From: Serpula lacrymans var. lacrymans S7.9
Lineage: Eukaryota; Basidiomycota; Agaricomycetes; Boletales; Serpulaceae
Direction of reading: 5' to 3'
Assembly (NCBI RefSeq): GCF_000218685.1
Contig: NW_006763299.1
Span: 1-64,000, forward strand
Length of the DNA stretch: 64,000 bases
Shown here: in pieces, positions 37,785 through 49,500 of the stretch
Layout: the number at the start of each line of letters is the position of its first letter
How positions within the stretch are numbered: position 1 is the first letter of the stretch
Program-made: the position numbers and the translations under genes
Notes under the pieces: model-generated
What the model saw: only the letters and a program-made list of their open reading frames with translations
Databases searched by the model: none
Told to the model about the DNA's origin: nothing

Positions 37785-38347
37785 TCTGAGATCGTTAGGT
37801 ATGCGAGATGTTGTCAAGTCTAAGTAGTTGTGTATTTTGCGTGTTATCGATAACCCTATAAGGTCCACTCACCTCATCCTGATAATCTGATAATCTGAAG
37901 TTTCAGATTGTAACGCGTGACAATCCCTACCGCGCTTATCCGTGATCTTCGTCAACCAACAACCTGACTTGGAAAGAGCGCTTGCTATGTCTGCACTGAC
38001 AATCTTCTCTCTTTTCTGTCCTCCTAACATGTTGCTATTCTATATTATCTATGTTGGATATTACCGTTGGATATTATCGTAAATGGCAGTTTCAGAGCTG
38101 ACCTCCATCATCATCACCAGCGCCCATCGTCCCGATATCATCGCTTCTTGGCAGCGGTTCCCCAATACTCTTGCACAGACGCTCACCATTCGTATCGGCC
38201 AGAACGGTTCTTCTTGAGTCGCCCCATTCGTTTTGGACCTTGTGACCCGATCAACCCATATAAATTGTCATTGGGAGCATGGAAACTCAAAACTTGATCT
38301 CGATCACTGGCATTCCCCCCACTCCCCACTTGGTCAACGCGTCAACC
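37785..38347. promoter_or_regulatory. Promoter region of DJ-1 copy 2, with TATA box at 38259-38265
   Basis: TATAAAT at 38259-38265 is the clearest core element. It lies only 13 bases before an upstream ATG (38279) but about 85 bases before the ATG at 38348. Transcription should begin some 30 bases downstream of the TATA box, past the first ATG, so the later start is favoured. The rest of the region shows no gene. Confidence 0.55.
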
Positions 38348-39240
38348 ATGGCAGAACCAGAAGTCCTCACCGTGGCTGTTTGCATCTTCGACAAAGTTAC
38401 GGCGTTAGACTATCAAGGGCCTATGGAGCTTTTCGGCTTTTTTCAGAAAGACTTCCTGAGGAACCCGCCCGAAGTCTACCCCACAAAGGTTAAATACGCC
38501 ATCGAGCCGACTTACTTTGGCACGTCTACATCGATAAAACCGTTTGCGGGCCCAACATTAAGTATCGATGCGAAGAACGTCTATACTACGTTCCTCGATT
38601 CCGGTGATGCAAGGCAGTTTGATATGATTTTCGTACCTGGAGGTCAGCTTTGTTCGGCCTACTATAATTATTTACTTTGACTAACATACGTTGGGTATTC
38701 ATATCTTATCACGTCTCCCTAGGTGCTGGTACCCGTGCAATCAAACAAGATGATGCCATTATCAAGTTTATCGAGAAACAATCTACCAAAGCTCGGTACA
38801 TTCTCAGTGTCTGCACGGGCGCATGGCTTCTTGCTCTTGGCGGTATATTTTTCGGCAAAAAAGCCACAGCGAACAAATCAGCTTGGGCAGGGGTATGTTA
38901 TTATATCTGTGTGTCATGTCGTAATCAAGTCCAAACAAATCAATAGAATCCCGATGTACCTAATGTTGACTGGGTGAGGAAAGCTCGCTGGGTCGTCAAT
39001 GACAAAGGTAGTGCGAAGGAAATCTGGGCTAGTTCCGGAGTGACTGCTGGTTAGTACAGGCTTCTCTTGGCTTTCATAATGATGTTCATTGATTTTCTAG
39101 GCATGGATATGGCGAACGCGTTTCTTGCTCATCTCGTTGGCAGACCAAACTCTGAGCTAGCCAGACATGTCATCGAGTACAATGCTCAAACAGATCCCGA
39201 TATCGACCCTTTCGCAGAATACTGGGGCTTGTTAGACTGA
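38348..39240 (+). CDS. DJ-1/PfpI-family protein, isonitrile hydratase-like, copy 2 (235 aa)
   Basis: Four exons, 38348-38642, 38723-38892, 38947-39049 and 39101-39240, have the same phases as copy 1. Motifs match: VAVCIFDKVTALDYQGPMEL, FDMIFVPGGAGTRAIKQDDA, ARYILSVCTGAWLLALGGIF and ASSGVTAGMDMANAFLAHLV; the protein ends DPFAEYWGLLD. Both the Asp of LDYQGP and the Cys-Thr of SVCTGA are intact. The start at 38348 (MAEPEVLTV) is chosen because it aligns with the start of copy 1 and because a TATA box sits just before the upstream ATG at 38279. Gene duplication in place is the simplest origin. Confidence 0.88.
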
Positions 39241-39933
39241 TTATAGGAGTGTGGAAAATTCAAATAACTGATTTTCGGAAGGGAAACCGCACTTACGTTG
39301 TAATGCTTTCGAATATTTAATGTTAGTCACTGGGTATGATCATCAGCTATTTCTTTGACCTTGGGACTCTTCTGTCTTAACTGAATATTAAGAAACAGAA
39401 CAATGCCTTCGATGATGTCTATATGAGTCCAGTTGACTTGGACGATTCGGAGATATAGCTTTTTTAAAAAAAATCTATATCTAGCCCTTATACAGTAAGT
39501 CATGTCAATATATGATATTAATTGTGGAAATCAGTAGGTCACGACCATTTTTTCAATTGAGCACCATCGATTCTCTCCTTCGTCGAACTTTTGTCCAATG
39601 TGTATTTTAGGGACGCTGGCCATTTATAGGTCACGTCAAAGCAAACACTCTTTTTAGAGCTGCGATTAACGACCATGTAATTAGGCAGAATGCAGATTCT
39701 ACGACAATCCTTTTCCGGAATATTGGGGTTTATTGGATGATCTCCTGAAGTCCAGCAAACTAATGGGAAGAGATGTATGCGTGATCTTGTACATTGTATT
39801 GTATTTCTTGTTCTAACTTCTTACTTACCATTGTACTTACCGAATGTCTTACCGAATATAATATGAACTATAGTAATAGTGTAAAGGTCGTCACGAGTCC
39901 TTCAGATATCTGACCCTTGTCTCAGTCTCAGCA
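39241..39933. other. Intergenic region with DJ-1 relic
   Basis: The gap lies between DJ-1 copy 2 and the end of the second monooxygenase. Apart from a short DJ-1-like tail (39694-39750, listed separately) there is no reading frame of note. Confidence 0.5.
39694..39750 (+). pseudogene. Fossil C-terminal end of a third DJ-1/PfpI copy
   Basis: In one frame these 57 bases read RFYDNPFPEYWGLLDDLLK, very close to the end of DJ-1 copy 2 (DPFAEYWGLLD) and copy 1 (DPFAEYWGI). No upstream exon of a third copy is visible. It looks like the last exon of a deleted or recombined paralogue, so the cluster probably once held at least three copies. Confidence 0.65.
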
Positions 39934-42240
39934 TTACGCCTGAGACCCAAGTATTCCCTTGAAATACTTCACTGCGCCCTCTTCTCCGAAAACGACACCA
40001 CCCACAACACCATCTGGCCTCACGATAACAACCCTTGTCTCGTCTGCTTTGATAAGGTAGCCATTGTAGGCGTGACCTTCTCGATCGAGTAGAACCATGT
40101 CTGCAGAGTCAACTCCCATGCTCAAAGCTGACTCTACTGAAGTTGTCGCAGGGAGAACCACGGCAGACCGCACAACTGCCTCATACTGCTTTAACGTGCT
40201 GACTATCGTAAGGATCTTGGCAGCGTCTTGTGCGAAGATGAGGACAGTGTGGTACGAGGTCCGGAAAACATCAAACAGCCTCGTTGTAACCTCTTGGCTA
40301 ACAGACTTGACGTCTACCAATGCAGGCGCATCTCGCGCCCTATCACCCGCCAGTAGCACCCCATCTTGTACGAGCCCATACGCAGCCACCGGCTCCGCAT
40401 CCGTCGTCACCTCGTTGAGCACAATCGGACTCGTGCGATAGTTCACGCCGAGCATGTTCATGCGCTGCGTGCGGACGAACGCAGAATCTGCGGTGAAGCG
40501 CGTGAGGTTCATAGTCTTATCGAGGATCTCTGTGGTGATGTTGAGCATTTCAGCGATGACGGGGAGACGCTCAGTGGTGTATGATTCAAGAAGGGAGGCG
40601 GGGGCGAGGCCTTTGTAGACAAGAGCTAGTTTCCAACAGAGGTTGAACTGATTTTATAAGTTGTGTTAGAAACTGAAGATTAGCAGGAGTAAAGATTTAC
40701 AGAATCTTGAACGCTGGAGTTAAGTCCCTAGAATAAAAATGGTTAATGAACTACAGCGACACAGATATTATAATTGTACTTACTTGGCCACCTGTGGGAC
40801 TATGCACGCTGGAAATAGGTGGTTAGTAAAAAGTTTGACACTTTGAGCAAAGCATATGATATACATACTGCGCGGCATCTAGCGAACATCATGTGGACAA
40901 GTCAGTCATCGCAAAAAATTAAATGAAGAGAATATTAACCTCCAGCAATGAAGACTCTACCTTCGGAGAATTTGTTGGCTACTCTGATATTTGGTCTAGG
41001 GAACAATCAGTCAGCTGAAAAGTAACGAGGATGAAAGGAAGGACGACGTGTTTACCGAAACTCGGAGCTCCATATAAGTTCATTGAACTCTATCTCGGTA
41101 TCGATGGTGGACGAAATGAATTTGAAGAGCTCCTCTTTACTTCCTGCCAGCTTTGGGACGTCAACATCACGACCAGCAGCTACGAATTGGAATCCGTCTT
41201 CGCCTAGCTCGTTTGTAGGACGAAGGACAACACTGTAAACGAGTTAATTTCTGAGTGGCGAGCAAAGGCCTTTTCAATAAGATACGTACGTGCCTGACTG
41301 TGAATCTCCAAATATGTGCCAGTGCTAGAAAACCCAGAGTTGTCATTAGTCAATTTGCGTGAATTCGAGTTTGCGTACCTTTCTGTCAATTCCCTTGCCT
41401 GTGAGACGTATGTCACCCGTCAATATGCGCGCTTCTTCTCGTGTTTCACCTGAGAAAGTTAGAGCCAGTTGTTTGCGTGTAACACCTACACAAAGTCCAC
41501 TCGCGTAAGCTTGAGTCGTTTAGAAGATAGTAAGAACAAACCTTTCGCTCCATCAGTGCCGATTAACCACTTTGTTTCGAACGTCTCTTCAATTTCTTCG
41601 TCGCCTTGTTTCTTGGCGAGACGCACGACAATATAATCAGGATGCTGCTCGAGCGAACGAAGCTCGGTTCCAAGCTCGACATTGCATGAGAACTTTTCGA
41701 GGTGAGAACGGAGAATTCCTTCAAGCGTGTTTTGGCCAACTAGCAGGGCGTTGTACTGTGAAATATGATTTCAGACGTGAAATGCAGAAGTGTACAAAAA
41801 TGCATACGTAGGGGATGGCTGGAGTCGGTTCTCTGTAGGGTGACATGAAAAAGGTCTTGAGAGGCTCGAGACTATTTGGCTTGTAAGTGCGCATCGGTGG
41901 AACGGGGGTGCCAACTTTTGCGACTTCTGGAACATCAAGGATGTGGAAAAGTTCGAGAGTGCGAGCCTGGGGGAAAACTATCAGACATGAGCTGGTACAA
42001 AATCTGAAGGTGACTATACATGGATGCCAGGGCCTCTTTGCCCGGATTTGTGGAAAGGTTCTTTATCGATGATACGGACTGGAATGTTGTTGCGGAGGAG
42101 CGTCAAAGCTGCGACAAGACCAGAAGGGCCAGCACCGACCTAGTGAAAGATAGATGATGAAATTAAGTAAACACGGAATCACAAATAGAAGAAAGGGAAC
42201 TCACAATAAGAACTGGGTCAGAAGTGGAGGTAGGAGACAT
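39934..42240 (-). CDS. FAD-dependent aromatic-ring monooxygenase (PHBH/phenol hydroxylase type), copy 2
   Basis: Read from the ATG at 42240 on the minus strand through about a dozen short exons. FAD motifs: VGAGPSGLVAALTLLR, IIDKEPFHKSGQRGPGIH, TKWLIGTDGAKG, HWHIFGDS, WSSEFRPNIRVANKFSEGRV and then the GD motif split over tiny exons near 40990-40790. The last long exon (40548-39934) is the thioredoxin-like domain, with YHTVLIFAQDAAK and [20 protein letters not shown] near its end. The exon pattern and sequence make it the paralogue of the gene at 33701-35968, in the opposite direction. The two face each other across the DJ-1 pair. Substrate unknown; a flavin-dependent phenol-type hydroxylation is expected from the family. 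Confidence 0.85.
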
Positions 42241-43308
42241 GATGGAGAGGAGCTGGGGTGCAACATTAGTTTGACATGGCCTTTATATGCAATTATCGTG
42301 ATAACCGAATGATTAGATAGCTAAAACTGGCTGGATACGTGGACGGTATGACTCAAATAGAACTTACGAGTCTAGGGATGCAACTACATAGAGGCGTGAG
42401 ACGTTGCAACCTACGCGTATCACAGGCAGTACGACTCGTAGTCCGATGCCGGACCCATACGTGGCTAGTTATTCTGACTGAATCTGACACTTGGAAGCTG
42501 CAGTTGCAAGTGTGGGTGGATCTTCACAAGCTTTTATCGCGTGCCCACAAGTATCACGTCTGTGTCTTCTTGTGCCTGTGGTCCTATAAGTGAATATTGT
42601 GAACATCCATTCGGCAACAAACTTCACCATACCGTCATCCACATATGTGCGTGTATTGGTGGGCCTGACATTGAACTGAAGTTTATCTCCATAATATTGC
42701 ATAAGCCTTGCCTGTATGCGGTCCTTTGTCAACAATTCAATATCCTAGTATCTCTATGATTTGCTTGATTCAAGTCGAGAACAAAAGGAAATTTCAGCCG
42801 CGGCCGCAGTCATGCGTCACTGCATCATCAAGTCAGACGTTTCCGAAACTTGCGCCTTATCACATGCCCTGTGAAATCAGCTTTGCGCTTGTTTGATTCA
42901 GTTCCTTCAGCCAAATACATCCAAATTTGGCCACTTACTCCTATCGCCTTCAATGAGTGGCACTGCATTGACCGTCTGTTTCGCATTTTTTATTCTTAGG
43001 GTCTCGAACTTTTTTTGCCCTATTATTACACATTTATACAGCATTGACTTTTACACTTTCCTTTTGAAGCACAGCTCAATGCATTACACAGGATTTCACG
43101 CACGGCTCTGTGGACAGTTCACCTCATGTAAAACTTGTTTCCGATAAAACGTGGGTTAAAAACGTGGTGTAGCCTGCCATTGATCGGCGATCGAAGGCCC
43201 ATGATACCATCCAGGTGGCTTAAATTTATAAGAACGCATGGTTTCGTTTTATTCCCCCGCTTTAACAAACACTCACCACAAACACTCACCACCGCTCCGC
43301 ATTCCAAA
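42241..43308. other. Intergenic region
   Basis: About 1.07 kb holds the promoter of the second monooxygenase (minus) and of the F-box-like gene (plus). No gene, RNA or repeat is recognised. Short frames at 42.3-43.1 kb look random. Confidence 0.4.
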
Positions 43309-44118
43309 ATGACTGCTGCTTGGCCCTGGTTACCTACTGAACTCGTCGAGCGCATCGTCGGTGATATCTGGGACTCTTCACTTTCAACTGTTGATCGTGA
43401 CAAACTTTCTTCCACTCTCCCCCTGGTCAATTCAACTTGGCTCGATGCCTTCATCCGAATATCATCTCAGAACGTGCACATATCTTCCTCTGCTCAAGCT
43501 CAGCAGTTCTTGCGCAGTCTTAGGGAGGAGTTTGTCGCTATTCCAAGAGCTATCAAAAACTCCCCTGACTCACTGTGTCACTCGATCACCTTTCGTATTG
43601 AGAGTGGCGTAGGAGAGCACCCTGTACCCCAGATTTTTCTCTACAGCCTTCATAATCCTATGGGAGACACCCTCACAAGTCTCCTCTACAACGTCGACTC
43701 ACTTGATTATCTACCTAATCTTCGTCGCATATCCATTGAATACGTGGACTGGGGATACGACGACCTCTTTGATCATCATCGTTTGGCCGTCTTTCCCGAC
43801 CAAGTAGAAGAGTTGGATATCAGTTGGACATTCAACGGGCAAGCATGCAACAGCCCCCACAAGATGTTCAAGGGTCGTTACCTCCGTCACTCGTGCGGTC
43901 ATATGAGCTTGCCAGGCGTAAAAAAGCTGAGACTTCATGGGGCATCTGCGCAGACAGTGAAAGATCTTGTTTCCATCTGTCCCAACTTAAAAGAGGTGGA
44001 GACGGATCTGGCCGTTGGGCTTGAGATACGATCATCGTTGCCCGCAACAGTTGACACACTTTGGTTTCGCATCCTTCCTGGAGTCATTATCAGCGCCCGA
44101 CAATTCGACGAATTGTAA
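43309..44118 (+). CDS. F-box-like protein (269 aa)
   Basis: A single exon from the ATG at 43309, which is in good context. The N-terminus WPWLPTELVERIVGDIWDSS with LPLVNSTWLDAFIRIS is the degenerate F-box start seen in many agaricomycete proteins. Leu-rich strands follow (YLPNLRRISIEYVDWGYDD, VEELDISWTFNG, LPGVKKLRLHGASAQTVKDL, CPNLKEVETDLAVG), consistent with an LRR-like substrate-binding part. F-box proteins link substrates to SCF ubiquitin ligases; these families expand rapidly in mushrooms and targets are unknown. The frame is also open upstream to 43135, but that part looks like leader sequence. Confidence 0.7.
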   Translation: MTAAWPWLPTELVERIVGDIWDSSLSTVDRDKLSSTLPLVNSTWLDAFIRISSQNVHISSSAQAQQFLRSLREEFVAIPRAIKNSPDSLCHSITFRIESGVGEHPVPQIFLYSLHNPMGDTLTSLLYNVDSLDYLPNLRRISIEYVDWGYDDLFDHHRLAVFPDQVEELDISWTFNGQACNSPHKMFKGRYLRHSCGHMSLPGVKKLRLHGASAQTVKDLVSICPNLKEVETDLAVGLEIRSSLPATVDTLWFRILPGVIISARQFDEL

Positions 44119-44660
44119 AAATATCTCCTATCGTGTAGACTGAAGCGGTTATCCACAGGGGTAGTCTATTAACTTAACTTTTCACCATTATATTGTATAT
44201 GTTTAAACTATCTTATAATTATTGCTTCCCTTCGTAGACGTCACAATATGAAACAAAGCGAGATCAGGAAAATAAGTGATATGTTGACACCATAAAGCCT
44301 AAAATCATTAGCAGTGGTAACAAGGTAGTGCTTGTCATTGACTAACATAGCATAGCATATGCTTATCACCGTCATCGTGATCAAAGAGCTAATATAGTTT
44401 AGGTCACAAAGAATAAATGTCTTCGACACAAAAGATTGACCCATCATAATAGTAGAAGCGAGGTATGGTTTGGAACAAACTTGAATACAGGCTGATAGTA
44501 CAAGTGCAATCCTGCAGGTAGTGCGGGTATAAGTATCAAACAGTCGAAGTCTTATCGGCACAGGCAGATAATATCATATCATATCAGCAGGTCTATAATC
44601 AAGTCAGGTGTAAGAGTTCAGCTCGCGATCGAGGTTATAAAACGTACCATGAAATCACCA
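44119..44660. other. Intergenic region, no credible gene
   Basis: A 106-codon frame on the minus strand (44241-44561) is hydrophobic but has no recognisable domain and the sequence is AT-rich. I treat the stretch as converging 3' flanks of the F-box-like and BTB genes. Confidence 0.4.
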
Positions 44661-45756
44661 TCACGATAGACAAACTTGAAACAGGTTAGGTAGCTCTTCA
44701 AACAACCTTTTTCGTACTTCTCGCAGCTTTTTTGATATTTGACTGCGACAGGAAACGCAGGAAACGAATGCCTCACATTTGTCATTTCGAATCTCGCTAG
44801 CCTTTTGTCGAAGTAAGAGCAGAGCGTAAGGTCTCATCATCAGCTCTGTTATAATCTCTCGCCATAGCAAAAGCACGGCATCTAAACGCCCACTACACTC
44901 CCTTTGCCCGCACATCCATAGATTTGTTGGGTCCATAGCACTGTGTTCCAGAATGAAAGTCAGGATTCCTTCTTTTCCAAGATTGAATATTTCCAACTCC
45001 TCGCGGCTAAGAGCCTGTCGATCCCAACCAAACCTCGACACCGAGTCGCTCAGTTTAGGTGTAGGCTGCCATGACAAGGCATAATACGCGAGAGGTAGAA
45101 TTTCGGGTATATTGCAATCACGCCCGATGCGTATGGCGTATACGGGATTTGGAAGAACGTCAATGTCGTGTTTACCACTTTTCGTCTGGAAGTCGATATT
45201 ATCTTCGATCTTGTCCCAAGCTGCAAGGTCTCTTGGCCAACTAGCTATAGCGTTCTGGACGATGCGGTTTCGCAGGAAATCAACCTCGTATTTCATAGCT
45301 AATTTAAGGAGACCGCTCAATAACGGGGTTGATTTGGCATGTAGAGGGTATGGCAGATAGCTAATTCGAGGTCATAGAGTGAAATTTGCGAGATTTTATG
45401 AATAGATCATACCTGGGATCATAGATGGTTTGGAGAAGTGCTTTCACGTCTTTGGCATCATCATGAAGATAGACAAGGGGTACACCATCATACTCCTCCA
45501 CCAATGGCGGAGATGGCAGTGCCAACATGTCTGCGAAGACTGGGGAGTGTTTTCCGAGGATGGATTTGTGTACTTTAAAGTATGAGATAATGCTATCGCT
45601 TGATGCTGATATCACGAGGTTTCCATCCTGAAAATAAACGTCCTCGTCGCGTTCCTCCTCCACCCTCGACCGCTTGGATGATCCAGGAGTGCTGTCAAGG
45701 TGCAGGTCAGATGATTTTGTTTGGAAATACGTATATCGTGGTGGTCTGTCAGACAT
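44661..45756 (-). CDS. BTB/POZ-domain protein (347 aa)
   Basis: Two exons, 45756-45413 and 45360-44661, join in frame. The BTB fold is seen in DVYFQDGNLVISASSDSIIS, YFKVHKSILGKHSPVFADML and VPLVYLHDDAKDVKALLQTI, followed across the intron by LSGLLKLAMKYEVDFLRNRI. This is the usual layout of the large agaricomycete BTB family (a BTB domain plus a helical C-terminus). A Cys-containing segment (CEAFVSCVSCRSQ) lies near the end. These proteins may be Cul3 adaptors; partners are unknown. The start MSDRPPRYTYF is chosen over one 44 codons upstream because family members begin this way. Confidence 0.8.
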
Positions 45757-46460
45757 ATCAGGAAGCGTTAGGTGAGTGAAGAGAGCGATTCCAGATAAGT
45801 TTGGTAATTGTAGCACATTGGTCGGGCTTAGACTCCGAGTGCAGTTTACGTCGCGTGACGCCCTACCCGTGACATTGTGACACGCCACCAGGAAAGCTCA
45901 GTGAAAGGATTCGATTTTTCTTTTCGTTTCTTTCATACTGCCTGTCAGGAACGAGTTGGATGTGAGTAGGAGGAATATATTCAATTTTCAACCATACAAA
46001 TATCACTCAAGACTGAGCTGACAACTGATTTCCTGAATAAACTCAGCGTGTTTGAGCATCCGAGTCAGGTCCAGACAATTCATGATCAAGTACACTGGCA
46101 GCCCGTGCCCGAGACTACGTCCTTCGTAGTCTACCAACGCGACCTAGTGGTTATTGATTAACTCTTTGGTGCAGGAGCTAGGACTACAGCACCTCTCCTT
46201 TCAACACGGAAATTTCATCTGAAGGACTATTCATTGGTGTCGCTGTTTACAGTTATCATAATTATGAAGATACGCTCATATTCAATTGCCAACAACAATT
46301 CAGTCTTGATTTGGTGGTAGCGTATCTGGAATCTGGATGTATCCGTGGGTCAAATTACTACCTTCCATATACGGTAGTGACCACTCTAAACCGGAAAAGT
46401 CTTCCCACAGTTCCTCACTGACGTCACTTATGTCCTTGACGTCCTCGTCGCGTCCTGATA

Positions 46461-46466
46461 TATAAA
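46461..46466 (+). promoter_or_regulatory. TATA box of the debranching-enzyme gene
   Basis: TATAAA lies 65 bases before the start codon at 46531, in the sequence GATATATAAAGG. Spacing suits a short leader of about 35 bases. Confidence 0.55.
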
Positions 46467-46530
46467 GGCCCACCTTCATTTGATCTGTTCTGTTCTCCCT
46501 CTTTTCATCTCATTTTCTCGCTGCGCTTCG

Positions 46531-49500
46531 ATGGTCAAGCGTACTCATTCTCTTAAAGCTTCTGAGGGCGCTAGTCCACACAAGCCCACTCTTACTTTAC
46601 CATCATCGTCAACTGTTTCGAAGGTGTTATCAACCTTGGAAGATGGGATGTCATCCTCTTCACCACTCACGCCAAAAACGCCTGCGGATGAAGGCAAAGA
46701 GTTTTTTCTGAGAGAAAGACATGAGGGAGAGCAGCCGATACGCGTATACGAGCTGAGGCTGGATCCTGATGGTGGCCCCAACAAAGACCGATCTGTCTGT
46801 TGACTATCAATGCGATATTTTGTTTGAGCTAATCGACTATGTTATAGTATATACGTCTCCCTCCAGCGTATGTTCCGTATATTCTTCGCGTGTCGCTTGA
46901 TGCAGGGATGCCGGCTTCCAAGAATGGTGTCTTCAAGACCAACTTTCCTCTTGACGGAGGGGCATTTGGACGCGACAAATTCTGTGAACGAAAGTATGGG
47001 GGTTTTGCCCTTAAATAGGCTCGATTTCTTACTCCTTTCTGTAGGTTACCCACCAATTTCTCGAAGCCGATTCAAGTCGATCTTCCCATATCTCATGCAG
47101 GAGCATTCGTCTATTGGATCGAGTATGACGGCGACAAACCTGGGGAGCGAATCAAGGGCCGAGAAGGCTACATCAATATAGATCCCATTCTCCGCATAAA
47201 GGCGCGCTCTTCTGTCCTATCTTCGGACCTGAGGCTGTTGTTACCCTCTGAGGGCGGTCTTGCAGTATCACCAGAATATATCAATCTACCACTTGGTGGG
47301 CTTGTCATATTGACTGTGGTATCTAAGTGGATGGGTCCGATCTCACAATGGCGGCAGCATTTCTCTGAGGCTAGCGAACGAGGATACACTATGCTACATT
47401 GGACACCTTTGCAAGAGCGAGGCGAGAGCGATAGTCCATACTCAATCAGAGATCAAACGAGGTATGATCCATCTATGTATGACGAGAAAAAAGATTCCGA
47501 CTGGGAAAAGGCAAAGTTAGAGGAGATACTCAATGTTGCTAAGGAGGAATTTGGCTTGCTTAATTTAACCGACGTGGTGCTGAACCACACGGCGAACGAC
47601 AGCAAATGGCTAGTGGATCATCCAGAGGCCGGTAAGTTTCCTTTTTTTGTAAAATGAATTTATAAAGTTAACGTTAAAATTCATAGGTTACAGCCCTGCG
47701 AACACTCCTCATTTAACGCCAGCTTTTGAGTTGGATTGTGCCATGGTTGCCTTCTCTGCGGAACTCTCATCAAAAGGCCTACCGACCCGTGTCACGTCAG
47801 AAAATGACGTAGAAGTTCTTGTCGACGCATTTCATGGGCACATCAAACTGTTAAACTTATGGCAGTACTATGTTCTTGACGTTCAGGGGGAAAAGAATTC
47901 CGTCAAAGCAGCACTTTCTAGTAAAACTGTGCTCTGGGAGGGTCCGAAATTGTCGGGTAAATCCGTCGTCGCTTTGGCTGATATCCTCAGGTCATCAGGA
48001 TTGGTTAAAGGTTTAGGAAAACTGGCCTCCCGGTTTGGCGTACATGTCGATGGTGGCGTGGCTGCCGGGTTCATCAAGTCCGCATTCATTGATCTCGAAG
48101 ATCCCAATACGTTAGCTGAGGCATGGGGTCGGGTGGTTGACGTATTGAATGTGCCATTATATGCCGAGTGGGATGAAGATACGAAGATCGCACTAGGAAA
48201 TATGAAAAATAGGCTAAGGTATACCAGGTTAGATGAAGGAGGTCCAAAGCTAGGCGAAATAACGAAATAGTAAGCTTCACCTCCCTCCCACTTGTAAAGG
48301 TAATAACAAGCCATATAGTTCCCCGCTCGTGGAATCGTACTTTACACGATTACTGCATCAACCCGATGCTGACCCCATGAAATATTCTCTAGCAAATAAC
48401 GGTTGGATCTGGAACGCTGATCCTCTGCAAAACTTTGCTCTTCTTCCGTCCAGAGCATATCTTCGCCGTGAAGTCATTGTTTGGGGTGATTGTGTGAAGT
48501 TGCGATATGGCTCTGGACCATCTGACAACCCTTGGCTCTGGTCCTATATGACATCTTATGTGACCTCGCTCGCACACACCTTTGACGGCTTTCGTATAGA
48601 TAATTGCCACTCGACGCCTTTACATGTTGGCGTGGCAATGCTTGATGCGGCGCGAGTGGTGAACCCAAATCTGTACGTTTGCGCGGAGCTGTTTACAGGA
48701 AACGAAGAGATGGACCTAGTTTTCGTGAGGCGTCTAGGAGTGAACAGCCTGGTAAGGGAAGCGGGGAATGCCTGGGATCCCAAAGAATTTTCAAGGATTT
48801 TGTATAGACATGGACTTGGGAAACCTCTCGGTGAGTTCCATGCCAAATTTGTGGCGTTGATGGAGGTTGATTTGCCGCCAAACACAGGGTCCATGGATTC
48901 GGCCTGTTTAACTAGCATGGAAGAACTCAGCCCTCCTTTTGGGAAAGGTCCGATTAGACCTTGTATTGTCAGCCCACTCAATGGATCCGTCCCACATGCG
49001 CTCATGTATGATCTCACTCATGACAACGAATCTTATCTGGATAAGCGTTCCGCAGAAGACGCTCTGTCCACTGCAGCCTTGGTAGCGTTTTCACATTGCG
49101 CAATTGGATCCGTCAAGGGTTTTGATGATCTATATCCCAAACTACTGAATCTCGTCTGTGAGAGGAGAAAATACAAGGTCACTGGCCTTGGGGAGGACTC
49201 GGGGATTGCAAAAGCCAAAAGAGCACTCAATGGAATACGTAGGGAGATGATCCTTGGTGGTTACGAGGAAGGGCATGTGCATCAAGAGAATGACGTAGGG
49301 TTTTCTATGATATCACAGCAACATAATCTGACGGCTGACTATGCACACAGTACATTGTTTTTCATCGGGTTCACCCTCATACTCAAAAAGGCTACCTACT
49401 TGTCGCTCACACTGCCTTCTCCAAAGGCTCCAAAGACCGTGGTCATAGTGCGTGGTGGAAACGATAATTTCATCTCTCCAGGCTAATTTCTTGAATGCTT

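Noticed and set aside
44241..44561. 106-codon hydrophobic minus-strand frame
   Set aside because: AT-rich, no domain, no supporting start context; more likely chance in an intergenic region.
47883..48314. 143-codon minus-strand frame
   Set aside because: Antisense to exon 4 of the debranching enzyme.
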